A stretch of DNA of 8,315 nucleotides from an uncultured Collinsella sp. (GCA_900752275.1 CAADUS010000253.1:1-8315); one strand, 5' to 3'; shown: positions 1 to 6,549, counted from the first letter of the stretch. Translations and numbers: made by a program. The notes: a model not told the origin generated them from the letters alone.

Positions 1-37
1 AAATGGAGCCTGTTTTATGGAACAGGCTCCATTTTTT
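1..37 (+). terminator. Intrinsic terminator of the gene upstream of lepA
   Basis: A perfect 14-bp inverted repeat (AAATGGAGCCTGTT at 1-14 and its complement at 21-34) encloses a 6-base loop and runs into a T tract at 32-37. This is the classic Rho-independent layout. No gene inside the window ends here, so it should terminate transcription of a + strand gene to the left. The left arm starts with A residues, so it might also act on the opposite strand; the window edge hides the bases needed to judge that. It separates lepA from upstream transcription, so lepA needs its own promoter. Confidence 0.93.
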
Positions 38-42
38 GTACC

Positions 43-55
43 GCTCGGGTAAGAT
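43..55 (+). promoter_or_regulatory. Putative lepA promoter, -10 element TAAGAT with GGG extension
   Basis: Only 25 bases lie between the terminator T tract and the lepA ATG, so the promoter must be compact. TAAGAT at 50-55 fits a TANNNT -10 element and is preceded by GCTCGGG. I see no convincing -35 at normal spacing; that place is taken by the terminator arm. Seven bases separate the -10 from the ATG at 63, which would put the transcription start at or next to the start codon. The same 11 bases (CCGCTCGGGTA, 41-51) recur before the J-protein gene at 4159-4169. The site is inferred from pattern and position alone. Confidence 0.55.
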
Positions 56-62
56 AGTCCGC

Positions 63-1874
63 ATGGATACTTCAATTGACATTTCCCACATCCGCAACTT
101 CTCGATCGTTGCGCATATCGACCATGGCAAGTCCACGATTAGTGACCGCATCCTCGAGCTCACCCATACCGTCGACGAGCGCGACATGGAGTCGCAGCTG
201 CTCGATACCATGGATATTGAGCGCGAGCGCGGCATCACGATCAAGTCCAATGCCGTTCGTGTCTCCTATGACGCCGACGATGGCGAGACGTATCAGTTCA
301 ACCTGATCGATACGCCGGGCCACGTGGACTTTACCTATGAGGTCTCGCGTTCGCTTGCCGCCTGCGAGGGTGCGGTGCTTGTCGTCGACGCCACGCAGGG
401 CGTCGAGGCGCAGACCGTCTCCAACGCGACGCTCGCCATGAACGCCAACTTGGATATCGTGCCCGCCATCAATAAGATCGACCTGCCGTCGGCACACCCC
501 GACGAGGTCAAGACCGAGATCGAGGACGACCTGGCGATCCCTGCCGACGATGCCGTATGCGTATCGGGCAAGACCGGCGAGGGCATCCACGATCTGCTGG
601 AGTCCATCGTCTTTTTGATCTCTCCGCCCAAGGGCGATGCAAACGCGCCGCTCAAGGCGCTCATCCTGGACTCGTATTTTGATGAGTACCGCGGCGTCGT
701 TGCCACGGTCCGCGTGTTTGACGGCTCCATCAAAAAGGGCGATACCCTCCTTATGATGCAGGCAAAGGGTGACTTTTTGGTCGATGGCGTGGGCGTCAAG
801 CGTCCCGCCGAGACACCAGTTGACGCGCTGACGGTCGGCGAGGTGGGCTACGTGGTCACGGGCCTGAAGGACCCCGAGGCCGTGCGCGTGGGCGATACCC
901 TTACGTGGGCGTCGAATCCCTGCCCCGAGCCGCTTCCCGGCTACCGTGAGGCCAAGCCCATGGTCTACACGGGCCTGTTCCCGATCGACAACAAGGATTA
1001 CGAGAACCTGCGCGACGCTCTCGATAAGCTGCATGTCAACGACCCGTCGTTGGTGTGGGAGCCCGAGACTTCGGTGGCGCTCGGCTTTGGTTTCCGCGTT
1101 GGCTTCTTGGGCCTGCTGCATATGGAGGTCGTCAAGGAGCGCCTGGAGCGCGAGTTCAACCTGGACCTGATTGCCACGAGCCCTTCGGTGGACTATCACG
1201 TCTACAAGACCGACGGCGAGATGATTGATGTTCGCAGCCCGCAGGATCTGCCCGAGGCTACGCGCATCGAGCGCATCGAGGAGCCCTACCTCAAGGCCAA
1301 GATTATCTGTCCGCCCGAGTATACGGGTGCCGTCATGCAGCTCGCTATCGAGCATCGCGGCATTACAACCGACATGATCCATCTCACGAGCAAATCGGTC
1401 GAGATGCGTTTCGACATGCCGCTTGCCGAGCTCATTCTGGACTTTTTTGACCAGCTCAAGAGCCGCACCAAGGGTTACGCCTCGCTCGACTACGAGTTCA
1501 ACGAATATCGCCCCTCCGAGCTCGTCAAGCTCGACATCCTGCTTTCGGGCGACGAGGTGGACGCGCTGTCGTTTATCGTGCACAAGGATAAGGCTTATGG
1601 CCTGGCCCGCGGTCTGTGCGACAAGCTCAAGGAAATCATTCCGCGCCAGCTGTTCGAGGTGCCTATCCAGGGCGCCATCGGCAACAAGATCATTGCCCGC
1701 TCTACCGTCAAAGCGCGCCGCAAGGACGTGCTGGCCAAGTGTTATGGCGGCGATATCTCGCGAAAGCGCAAGCTGCTCGAGAAGCAGAAAGAGGGCAAAA
1801 AGCGCATGAAGGCCATCGGCTCGGTCGAGGTTCCGCAGGAGGCCTTTATGGCGATTCTCAAGGTGGACGAGTAG
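63..1874 (+). CDS. lepA: Elongation factor 4 (LepA), ribosome-associated GTPase
   Basis: A 603-residue translational GTPase of the EF-G-like LepA family, which binds the ribosome and is linked to back-translocation and/or 30S maturation; family members occur in cytosol and at the membrane. The GTPase motifs are all present: AHIDHGKS (17-24), RGITI (56-60), DTPGH (83-87), NKID (137-140) and SGK (168-170). Domain II and the EF-G-like domains follow. The C-terminal LepA-specific domain is unmistakable (KDVLAKCYGGD, then a Lys/Arg-rich stretch), and length is normal. ATG 63 is chosen because the protein then starts directly before the conserved RNFSIVAHIDHGKS; the frame stays open upstream to an ATG at 3, but that lies in the terminator. 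There is no Shine-Dalgarno sequence, which fits a leaderless mRNA. It heads a probable lepA-dus-hemW operon. Confidence 0.97.
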   Translation: MDTSIDISHIRNFSIVAHIDHGKSTISDRILELTHTVDERDMESQLLDTMDIERERGITIKSNAVRVSYDADDGETYQFNLIDTPGHVDFTYEVSRSLAACEGAVLVVDATQGVEAQTVSNATLAMNANLDIVPAINKIDLPSAHPDEVKTEIEDDLAIPADDAVCVSGKTGEGIHDLLESIVFLISPPKGDANAPLKALILDSYFDEYRGVVATVRVFDGSIKKGDTLLMMQAKGDFLVDGVGVKRPAETPVDALTVGEVGYVVTGLKDPEAVRVGDTLTWASNPCPEPLPGYREAKPMVYTGLFPIDNKDYENLRDALDKLHVNDPSLVWEPETSVALGFGFRVGFLGLLHMEVVKERLEREFNLDLIATSPSVDYHVYKTDGEMIDVRSPQDLPEATRIERIEEPYLKAKIICPPEYTGAVMQLAIEHRGITTDMIHLTSKSVEMRFDMPLAELILDFFDQLKSRTKGYASLDYEFNEYRPSELVKLDILLSGDEVDALSFIVHKDKAYGLARGLCDKLKEIIPRQLFEVPIQGAIGNKIIARSTVKARRKDVLAKCYGGDISRKRKLLEKQKEGKKRMKAIGSVEVPQEAFMAILKVDE

Positions 1875-1878
1875 GTCC

Positions 1879-2922
1879 ATGGCACTTTCTGAATACAGCA
1901 AGCGGTTGCTTGGCGCCTATGCCGAGCAGCCGTTCCTTATGGCTCCCATGGCGGGCGTGACCGATCCCGCCTATCGCATCATGTGCCGCCGTCGCGGTGC
2001 CCATCTTGCCTATAGCGAGATGGTGAGCGTGGCGGGCCTTGCCTATGCCAGCAATAAGACGTGGCGCCTGGTACTGCCGGCCGATGAGGAGCAGCAGATC
2101 TGCGTGCAGCTCTTTGGCTCCAAGCCCGATCAGTTTGCGAGCGCTGTTGCTGCCGTCGAGGAGCGTGTGGGCGATCGCCTGTCGCTGATCGATATCAACA
2201 TGGCCTGCCCGGCTCGCAAGGTCGTCACCAAGGGCGAGGGCTCGGCGCTTATGCGCACTCCCGATCTGGCCGAGCAGATCGTCGAGGCGGCGGTGGGCGC
2301 GGCGCATGTGCCCGTGACCGTAAAAATCCGTAAGGGCTTTTACGCCGAAGACCGCAACGCCGCGACGTTTGCCCAGATGCTTGAGGGAGCAGGGGCCGCC
2401 GCGGTGGCGGTACATGGTCGCTGCGCCACGCAGCTCTATACGGGCCAGGCCGATTGGTCGGTCGTCGATGAGGTGGCCGACGCCGTCGAGATTCCCGTTA
2501 TCGGTTCGGGCGATGTGTTCTCGGCAGAGGACGCTGCTGAGCATCTGCAAAGCTCGGGTGCCAGCGCGGTGTTTATCGCGCGCGGCATCTACGGCAATCC
2601 ATGGGTGTTCGGCGATGCCCGAGCCCTTGCACTCGATGGCACGCCGGTTCCTTCTCGCTCCTCGGTTGAGCGCCTGGATGCCCTGCGCGAGCACCTGACG
2701 CTCACGCACGAGCTGTTGCCGCTCATGTCGCGTGCCCGCACGTACGCAAGCTGGTATCTAAAGGGCATGCCCCATGCTGCCGCCTGGCGCGCTCAGGTGG
2801 TGCGTTGCTCCACATACGAGGAGTTCATGGCACTGGTCGATGATATCGAGCACGATGTGGTGGCCTGTGAGGCCGCACTTGCCGCCGGCGAGTCGGTGCC
2901 CGCTCATCCGTTGGAGGCCTAA
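1879..2922 (+). CDS. dus: tRNA-dihydrouridine synthase, DusB-like
   Basis: A 347-residue FMN-dependent enzyme that reduces uridine to dihydrouridine in tRNA, acting in the cytosol. The TIM-barrel start MAPMAGVTDPAYR is at 21-33. The family signature with the catalytic cysteine is INMACPARKVV (106-116, C110), followed by GEGSALM. FMN/RNA-site motifs follow: KIRKG (149-153), VHGR (178-181), GSGD (209-212) and ARGIYGNPW (234-242). Residue 109 is Ala where many family members have Gly, a mild change. The overall pattern is closest to DusB, but paralogue assignment from motifs is not firm. The ATG is 4 bases after the lepA stop. The only SD-like stretch is AAGGTGG (1860-1866) inside the end of lepA, 12 bases away, so translational coupling to lepA is likely. 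Confidence 0.93.
   Translation: MALSEYSKRLLGAYAEQPFLMAPMAGVTDPAYRIMCRRRGAHLAYSEMVSVAGLAYASNKTWRLVLPADEEQQICVQLFGSKPDQFASAVAAVEERVGDRLSLIDINMACPARKVVTKGEGSALMRTPDLAEQIVEAAVGAAHVPVTVKIRKGFYAEDRNAATFAQMLEGAGAAAVAVHGRCATQLYTGQADWSVVDEVADAVEIPVIGSGDVFSAEDAAEHLQSSGASAVFIARGIYGNPWVFGDARALALDGTPVPSRSSVERLDALREHLTLTHELLPLMSRARTYASWYLKGMPHAAAWRAQVVRCSTYEEFMALVDDIEHDVVACEAALAAGESVPAHPLEA
2913..2917 (+). promoter_or_regulatory. Ribosome binding site of hemW
   Basis: GGAGG lies 7 bases before the GTG at 2925, inside the last codons of dus. It fixes the GTG as the hemW start even though dus ends only 2 bases earlier, and it indicates that dus and hemW are translated from one mRNA. Confidence 0.85.
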
Positions 2923-2924
2923 CG

Positions 2925-4157
2925 GTGGCCGTTACCGCGCTGTACGTGCATGTGCCGTTTTGCGCCCAAAAATGCCGGTACTGTGACTTTGACTCACGCA
3001 GTTTTGCTCCGTGCAACATGAGCGTTGCGCTCGATACCTATTTTGAGCAGTTGTATGCGCGCCTCGATGCTTTTGGCGACGCAGGCGCGCTTGCACAGAT
3101 CCGCACCGTCTATGTTGGCGGCGGCACGCCGTCGCTGGCGGGGGAGCGTTTGGTAGAATTTGCCCGGCGTATCTCTGCGTGGTGCAAGCCTGTTGAGTTT
3201 ACCTACGAGGCCAATCCCGAATCGCTGACCGCAGAGCTTGCCACTGCGCTTGCCGGGGTGGGTGTCACGCGCGTCTCTCTGGGCGTGCAAACGCTCGATA
3301 ACGCCGAACTTACCGCCATCGGCCGCATTCATGATGCCGATCGGGCGCTCGCTGCCATCACGACGGTCAAGGACGCTGGGCTTGTCGTGTCGTGCGACCT
3401 GATGTGCGGCCTTCCCGGGCAGACCGACCTAAGCTGGCAGCGCACACTCGATGGCGTGTTGGCGGCGGCGCCGCATCATGTGTCGGTGTACCCGCTCACG
3501 CTCGAGGAGGGCACGCCGCTCTATCGCATGGCGTGTCGCGACGAGTCGCTCGAGCCCGACGAGGATTTTCAGGCTGCATGCATGGATGCGGCGCGTGAGC
3601 GCCTGAGTGCGGCCGGCTATCACCCGTATGAGGTGGCAAGCTACGCGCTCGACGGCCATGAGTGCGCCCACAACATTGCCTATTGGACCGGACAGGGCTA
3701 TCTGGGTTTGGGCCGCTCTGCCGCCGGTATGCTCGACGCCGAGGATTTCGATCGCTTGGCCGGGCTGTTTCCCGACGTGCTTGCTCGCGGCGATGCGTAT
3801 CGCGTGCGCTTGGTGCAACGCGACGATGCCGCGACGACGTTTGATGCCGAGTATCTGTCGCAGCGCGAGGCGGCGGCCGAGGATTTGATGCTTGCCTGTC
3901 GCATGACGCGTGGCATTGGGCCCGATCTGTTGGTTCGCTCGGCAAGCGTGATCGCTGCAGATGAGTTGGCGGCGGCCTGCGACCGTGCGGTCGAGTTGGG
4001 CCTTGCCACCTGGGTGCCCGATCATATTGAAGGACATGCGGGGCGCGTCACCTCGAAAGACGTTATCGCAGGTCGCGTCCGTGTTCGTTTAGCGCCCACT
4101 CACTTGGGCTGGCTCGATGGAAATGTGCTGTTCGAGCTGTTTTGGGGTCTAGCCTAG
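2925..4157 (+). CDS. hemW: Radical SAM heme chaperone HemW
   Basis: A 410-residue radical SAM protein of the HemN/HemW family. The cluster motif CAQKCRYC (C13, C17, C20) binds a 4Fe-4S cluster and is followed by Asp-Phe. This is the HemW form; true coproporphyrinogen dehydrogenase HemN has a further Cys there. GGGTPS at 65-70 belongs to the SAM site, and the HemW-type HNxxYW motif is at 249-254 (HNIAYW). HemW proteins bind heme and pass it to acceptor proteins rather than decarboxylating coproporphyrinogen. The C-terminal HemN domain runs to the end and length is normal. The GTG start has a GGAGG 7 bases upstream and gives an N-terminus with the expected YVHVPFC. It closes the lepA-dus-hemW unit. 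Such genes are often misannotated as oxygen-independent coproporphyrinogen oxidase. Confidence 0.93.
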   Translation: MAVTALYVHVPFCAQKCRYCDFDSRSFAPCNMSVALDTYFEQLYARLDAFGDAGALAQIRTVYVGGGTPSLAGERLVEFARRISAWCKPVEFTYEANPESLTAELATALAGVGVTRVSLGVQTLDNAELTAIGRIHDADRALAAITTVKDAGLVVSCDLMCGLPGQTDLSWQRTLDGVLAAAPHHVSVYPLTLEEGTPLYRMACRDESLEPDEDFQAACMDAARERLSAAGYHPYEVASYALDGHECAHNIAYWTGQGYLGLGRSAAGMLDAEDFDRLAGLFPDVLARGDAYRVRLVQRDDAATTFDAEYLSQREAAAEDLMLACRMTRGIGPDLLVRSASVIAADELAAACDRAVELGLATWVPDHIEGHAGRVTSKDVIAGRVRVRLAPTHLGWLDGNVLFELFWGLA

Positions 4158-4160
4158 GCC

Positions 4161-4173
4161 GCTCGGGTAGAAT
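4161..4173 (+). promoter_or_regulatory. Putative promoter of the J-protein gene, -10 element TAGAAT
   Basis: In the 58-base gap after hemW, TAGAAT (4168-4173) is one base from TATAAT and is preceded by GCTCGGG. A start near 4181 would leave a leader of about 35 bases carrying the AGGAGG site. No good -35 is visible; TTGGGG at 4142-4147 would need a 20-base spacer. The segment CCGCTCGGGTA (4159-4169) is identical to the one before lepA. No heat-shock operator of the CIRCE or HAIR type is seen here. Confidence 0.6.
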
Positions 4174-4200
4174 TACCGCAATATATACGCTGCTGTGAGC

Positions 4201-4206
4201 AGGAGG
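4201..4206 (+). promoter_or_regulatory. Ribosome binding site of the membrane J-protein gene
   Basis: A full AGGAGG lies 9 bases before the ATG at 4216. It excludes the in-frame GTG at 4195, which lies upstream of the site, and favours 4216 over the next ATG at 4225. Confidence 0.9.
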
Positions 4207-4215
4207 TTGCCGCGC

Positions 4216-5319
4216 ATGGCGACGATGAACGAAAAAGATTACTACGAGATTTTGGGTGTCTCCAAGGACGCCACCTCGCGTGATATACAGAAAGCCTTCC
4301 AGCAAAAGGCCCGCAAGCTCCATCCGGACGTCAACAAAGAACCGGATGCCGAGGAAAAGTTCAAAGAGGTTTCCGAGGCCTATGCTGTGCTTTCGGACGA
4401 GCAGAAGCGTGCGCGCTACGACGCCATGCGCTCGGGCAATCCCTTTGCCGGCGCTCCCACGGCTTCGCCCTATGGCGGCGGTTACGCCGGCAGCGCGGGC
4501 TACGGCAATCCCTTTGAGGGCGGCTTTCCCTTTGGTGGCGCCTGGGGTCAGCCGCGTCGCGGGCAGGCTGCCTATAATCCCGAGAACGGCGCCAACGTGG
4601 TCGTCGATATTAAGCTCGACGCCAAGGAGGCCAAGGGCGGTGCCCGCAAGACCGTCCGCTATACGCGCTTCGATACCTGTGGTCACTGCGGCGGTTCGGG
4701 CTCTGTTTCGTCCGAGCATGCACATACCTGTCCGAGCTGCGGCGGTCGCGGCCACATCGATGTCGACCTGTCCTTTCTGTTTGGTGCCGGCACGTTCCAG
4801 TCTGTCTGCCCTGAGTGCGGTGGCTCCGGTAAGGTCGTCGCCGACCCCTGTCCCGATTGCGGCGGCAGCGGGCGAACCCGTGTGACCGCCGAGCAGACGA
4901 TTGAGTTTCCCGCCGGCACGCACGATGGCGACGAGGTCCGTATTGGCGGCATGGGTCACGCCGGCACCAACGGCGCCTCTGGCGGTGATCTGGTCGGTCG
5001 GGCCCATGTTGAGGCCGAGCGCCTGGAAGGCAAGGCCCGTACCGGTTTTTACCTGATGGGCATCGTGGCGCCGTTTTTGGTGCTATCGGCCATCTCGGGC
5101 GTGTTCTCGGCCTTTGCCGTGATGTGCTTTATTCCGTTTGCCATGGGCCTGTTCATGGTGCTCTCGGACGGCGTGCTGCACCGCAGCCTGCTGTGGTGGA
5201 AGCGCGGCGCGATGCAGTTTGCCAACGGTTTTGCCAACGGATTTATGTTTGCGCTCGTGTCGGTTTGGTTTGCGAGCTGCTCGCAACGTGCCATGCTTTC
5301 GCCCTACGCAATGCAATAA
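4216..5319 (+). CDS. Membrane-anchored DnaJ-like zinc-finger co-chaperone (J protein)
   Basis: A 367-residue J-protein with an unusual end. The J domain (about 6-70) has the DnaK-activating HPD at 36-38. A Gly/Phe/Tyr-rich linker (72-118) holds GNPF twice (74-77 and 97-100), encoded by a 13-base direct repeat. C-terminal domain I begins near 127 and is interrupted by a zinc finger with four CxxCxGxG repeats (C155/C158, C172/C175, C198/C201, C212/C215). Domain I ends near 270, where ordinary DnaJ continues into domain II and a dimerisation helix. Here three hydrophobic segments follow (about 278-299, 300-318, 335-355). Basic residues before the first and between the second and third (HR, KR) fit a cytosolic J domain by the positive-inside rule. 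The DIF-type motif of the neighbouring DnaJ is absent. Likely role, inferred: recruiting DnaK and clients to the membrane. J-protein family membership is certain; the anchor is a prediction. Confidence 0.9.
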   Translation: MATMNEKDYYEILGVSKDATSRDIQKAFQQKARKLHPDVNKEPDAEEKFKEVSEAYAVLSDEQKRARYDAMRSGNPFAGAPTASPYGGGYAGSAGYGNPFEGGFPFGGAWGQPRRGQAAYNPENGANVVVDIKLDAKEAKGGARKTVRYTRFDTCGHCGGSGSVSSEHAHTCPSCGGRGHIDVDLSFLFGAGTFQSVCPECGGSGKVVADPCPDCGGSGRTRVTAEQTIEFPAGTHDGDEVRIGGMGHAGTNGASGGDLVGRAHVEAERLEGKARTGFYLMGIVAPFLVLSAISGVFSAFAVMCFIPFAMGLFMVLSDGVLHRSLLWWKRGAMQFANGFANGFMFALVSVWFASCSQRAMLSPYAMQ

Positions 5320-5348
5320 CATCAAACCCTCTGTTTGCGGCCGGCCCA

Positions 5349-5379
5349 GCTTGGGTATAGGACGCACTGTGACAATAAT
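5349..5379 (+). promoter_or_regulatory. Putative dnaJ promoter region
   Basis: The 81-base gap between the two J-protein genes offers two overlapping readings. One is GCTTGGGTATAGG (5349-5361), with -10 TATAGG (5356-5361), which resembles the elements before lepA and the first J-protein gene. The other is TTGGGT (5351-5356) as a -35, a 17-base spacer and AATAAT (5374-5379) as the -10. Both leave a short leader that includes the SD at 5387. The first 30 bases of the gap hold only a weak 5-bp hairpin (5323-5337) without a T tract, so readthrough from the upstream gene is also possible. Confidence 0.45.
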
Positions 5380-5386
5380 GAAAGTC

Positions 5387-5393
5387 GGAAGGA
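5387..5393 (+). promoter_or_regulatory. Ribosome binding site of dnaJ
   Basis: GGAAGGA lies 7 bases before the GTG at 5401. It decides for this GTG over in-frame starts further upstream, such as a TTG at 5335, which would add residues unlike any DnaJ N-terminus. Confidence 0.8.
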
Positions 5394-5400
5394 TTCGGTC

Positions 5401-6549
5401 GTGTCGGAAAATAGGGATTACTACGAGGTGCTTGGCGTCGACAAGGATGCCGACGCGCGGACGATTAAGCGCGCGTTTCTAAAGAAGGCCCGTACCGTAC
5501 ACCCGGACGTTTCGGACGACCCCGAGGCCGAGGCTAAGTTCAAAGAGCTCAACGAGGCATATTCCGTTCTTTCCGATGGGCAGAAGCGTGCTAACTACGA
5601 CCGTTACGGCACTGCCGACGGCCCCGGTGGCTCCGGCTACGTCGATATCAACGATATCTTTGGCGGCATGGGCATGGACGACCTCTTCTCGTCGTTCTTT
5701 GGCGGCGGTGCCGGCGGTGGCGCCCGAAATCGCCGTGAGCGTCGTCGCGGCCGCGATATGGCCATCTCCCTTTCGGTGACCCTTGAGGAGGCGGCACTCG
5801 GCTGCAAAAAGACCATCAGCTATGACCGCCTTGCCCCCTGTGAGGATTGCAACGGCTCCGGTAGAGCCGAGGGTGCACAGGAAAAGCAGTGCAGCCGCTG
5901 CCACGGCACGGGCTATGTCACGACGGTCCAGCGCTCGTTCCTGGGCCAGGTTCAGTCCTCTTCGCCTTGCCCTGACTGCCACGGCGAGGGCACGGTCATC
6001 GACCATCCCTGCGAGACCTGCGACGGTCAGGGCCGCACGCCTTCGCATGAAAAGATCGACATCGATATTCCCGCCGGCGTTTCGACCGGTCGCCAGCTGC
6101 GCGTGAGCGGCTTTGGCGAGGCAGGCCTTCGCGGCGAGCCCTCGGGCGACCTGATCGTCAACGTGCGCGTTGCCGACCATGAGCGCTTTAAGCGCAACGG
6201 TGATGACCTGTACCTGGTGAGCGATATCTCGATTGCGCAGGCTGCGCTCGGCTGCGAGATTGAGGTCGAGGGCATTATGCCCGACGAAGTCGTCAAGGTG
6301 ACGGTCCCCGCCGGTACGCAGTACGGCGACACCGTCAGCGTCAACAATTTCGGCATGCCGCGCATCGGCGGTGGCGGCACACGCGGTCGACTGATCGTGC
6401 AGCTGCGCGTGGTCGTCCCCACCAATCTCTCTAACAAGCAGCGTGAGCTGCTTCGCGCTTTTGCCGACGAGATGGGCGATGACGTCGCTTCCGGTAAGAA
6501 GTCGGTAACTGATCGCATCAAGAGCGCTCTCGACGACATCCTCGATTAA
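5401..6549 (+). CDS. dnaJ: Chaperone protein DnaJ (Hsp40)
   Basis: A 382-residue, full-length class I (type A) DnaJ, the cytosolic co-chaperone that delivers unfolded clients to DnaK and triggers its ATPase. The J domain (about 5-70) has HPD at 34-36. A short Gly-rich linker with DIF (85-87) leads into domain I. The zinc finger has four repeats (C147/C150, C164/C167, C190/C193, C204/C207). The rest of domain I and then domain II follow, with the dimerisation helices at the C-terminus (about 341-382). Nothing is missing. The GTG start gives MSENRDYYEVLGV, the usual DnaJ opening. It lies 81 bases after the membrane J-protein gene and 9 bases before mtaB. No dnaK or grpE is in the window, so this is a solitary dnaJ of the kind often called dnaJ2 in actinobacteria. 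I see no CIRCE or HAIR operator upstream. Confidence 0.97.
   Translation: MSENRDYYEVLGVDKDADARTIKRAFLKKARTVHPDVSDDPEAEAKFKELNEAYSVLSDGQKRANYDRYGTADGPGGSGYVDINDIFGGMGMDDLFSSFFGGGAGGGARNRRERRRGRDMAISLSVTLEEAALGCKKTISYDRLAPCEDCNGSGRAEGAQEKQCSRCHGTGYVTTVQRSFLGQVQSSSPCPDCHGEGTVIDHPCETCDGQGRTPSHEKIDIDIPAGVSTGRQLRVSGFGEAGLRGEPSGDLIVNVRVADHERFKRNGDDLYLVSDISIAQAALGCEIEVEGIMPDEVVKVTVPAGTQYGDTVSVNNFGMPRIGGGGTRGRLIVQLRVVVPTNLSNKQRELLRAFADEMGDDVASGKKSVTDRIKSALDDILD

Noticed and set aside
3..62. Upstream extension of lepA to the ATG at 3
   Set aside because: It would place the start inside a terminator hairpin and add 20 residues unlike LepA; ATG 63 gives the family N-terminus.
72..1901. 609-codon open frame on the - strand across lepA
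   Set aside because: It is in register with lepA codons and stays open only because lepA avoids TTA, CTA and TCA. Its translation resembles no family, and lepA is certain.
1858..2709. 283-codon open frame on the - strand across dus
   Set aside because: In register with dus codons; no SD and no recognisable product.
4146..4160. Imperfect palindrome GGTCTAG/CTAGGCC around the hemW stop as a regulator site
   Set aside because: It has one mismatch and one central base, overlaps coding sequence, and has no second copy.
4195..4215. GTG at 4195 as start of the membrane J-protein
   Set aside because: The AGGAGG lies downstream of it and points to ATG 4216.
4063..5007. 314-codon open frame on the - strand across the membrane J-protein gene
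   Set aside because: In register with the J-protein codons; low-complexity Ala/Gly/Thr translation with no domain.
5046..5319. Frameshift that destroyed domain II of the first J-protein
   Set aside because: No other frame in this stretch reads like domain II, and codon use in the hydrophobic tail matches its surroundings, so the tail looks genuine.
5323..5337. Hairpin CAAAC-CCTCT-GTTTG after the first J-protein gene as a terminator
   Set aside because: Only 5 bp of stem and no T tract.
5335..5400. TTG at 5335 as dnaJ start, or a small frame from ATG 5378
   Set aside because: The SD at 5387 points to GTG 5401; the added residues do not match DnaJ, and the small frame merely runs into dnaJ out of frame.
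4158..5400. CIRCE or HAIR heat-shock operators before the J-protein genes
   Set aside because: Looked for TTAGCACTC/GAGTGCTAA and CTTGAGT/ACTCAAG type repeats and saw none.
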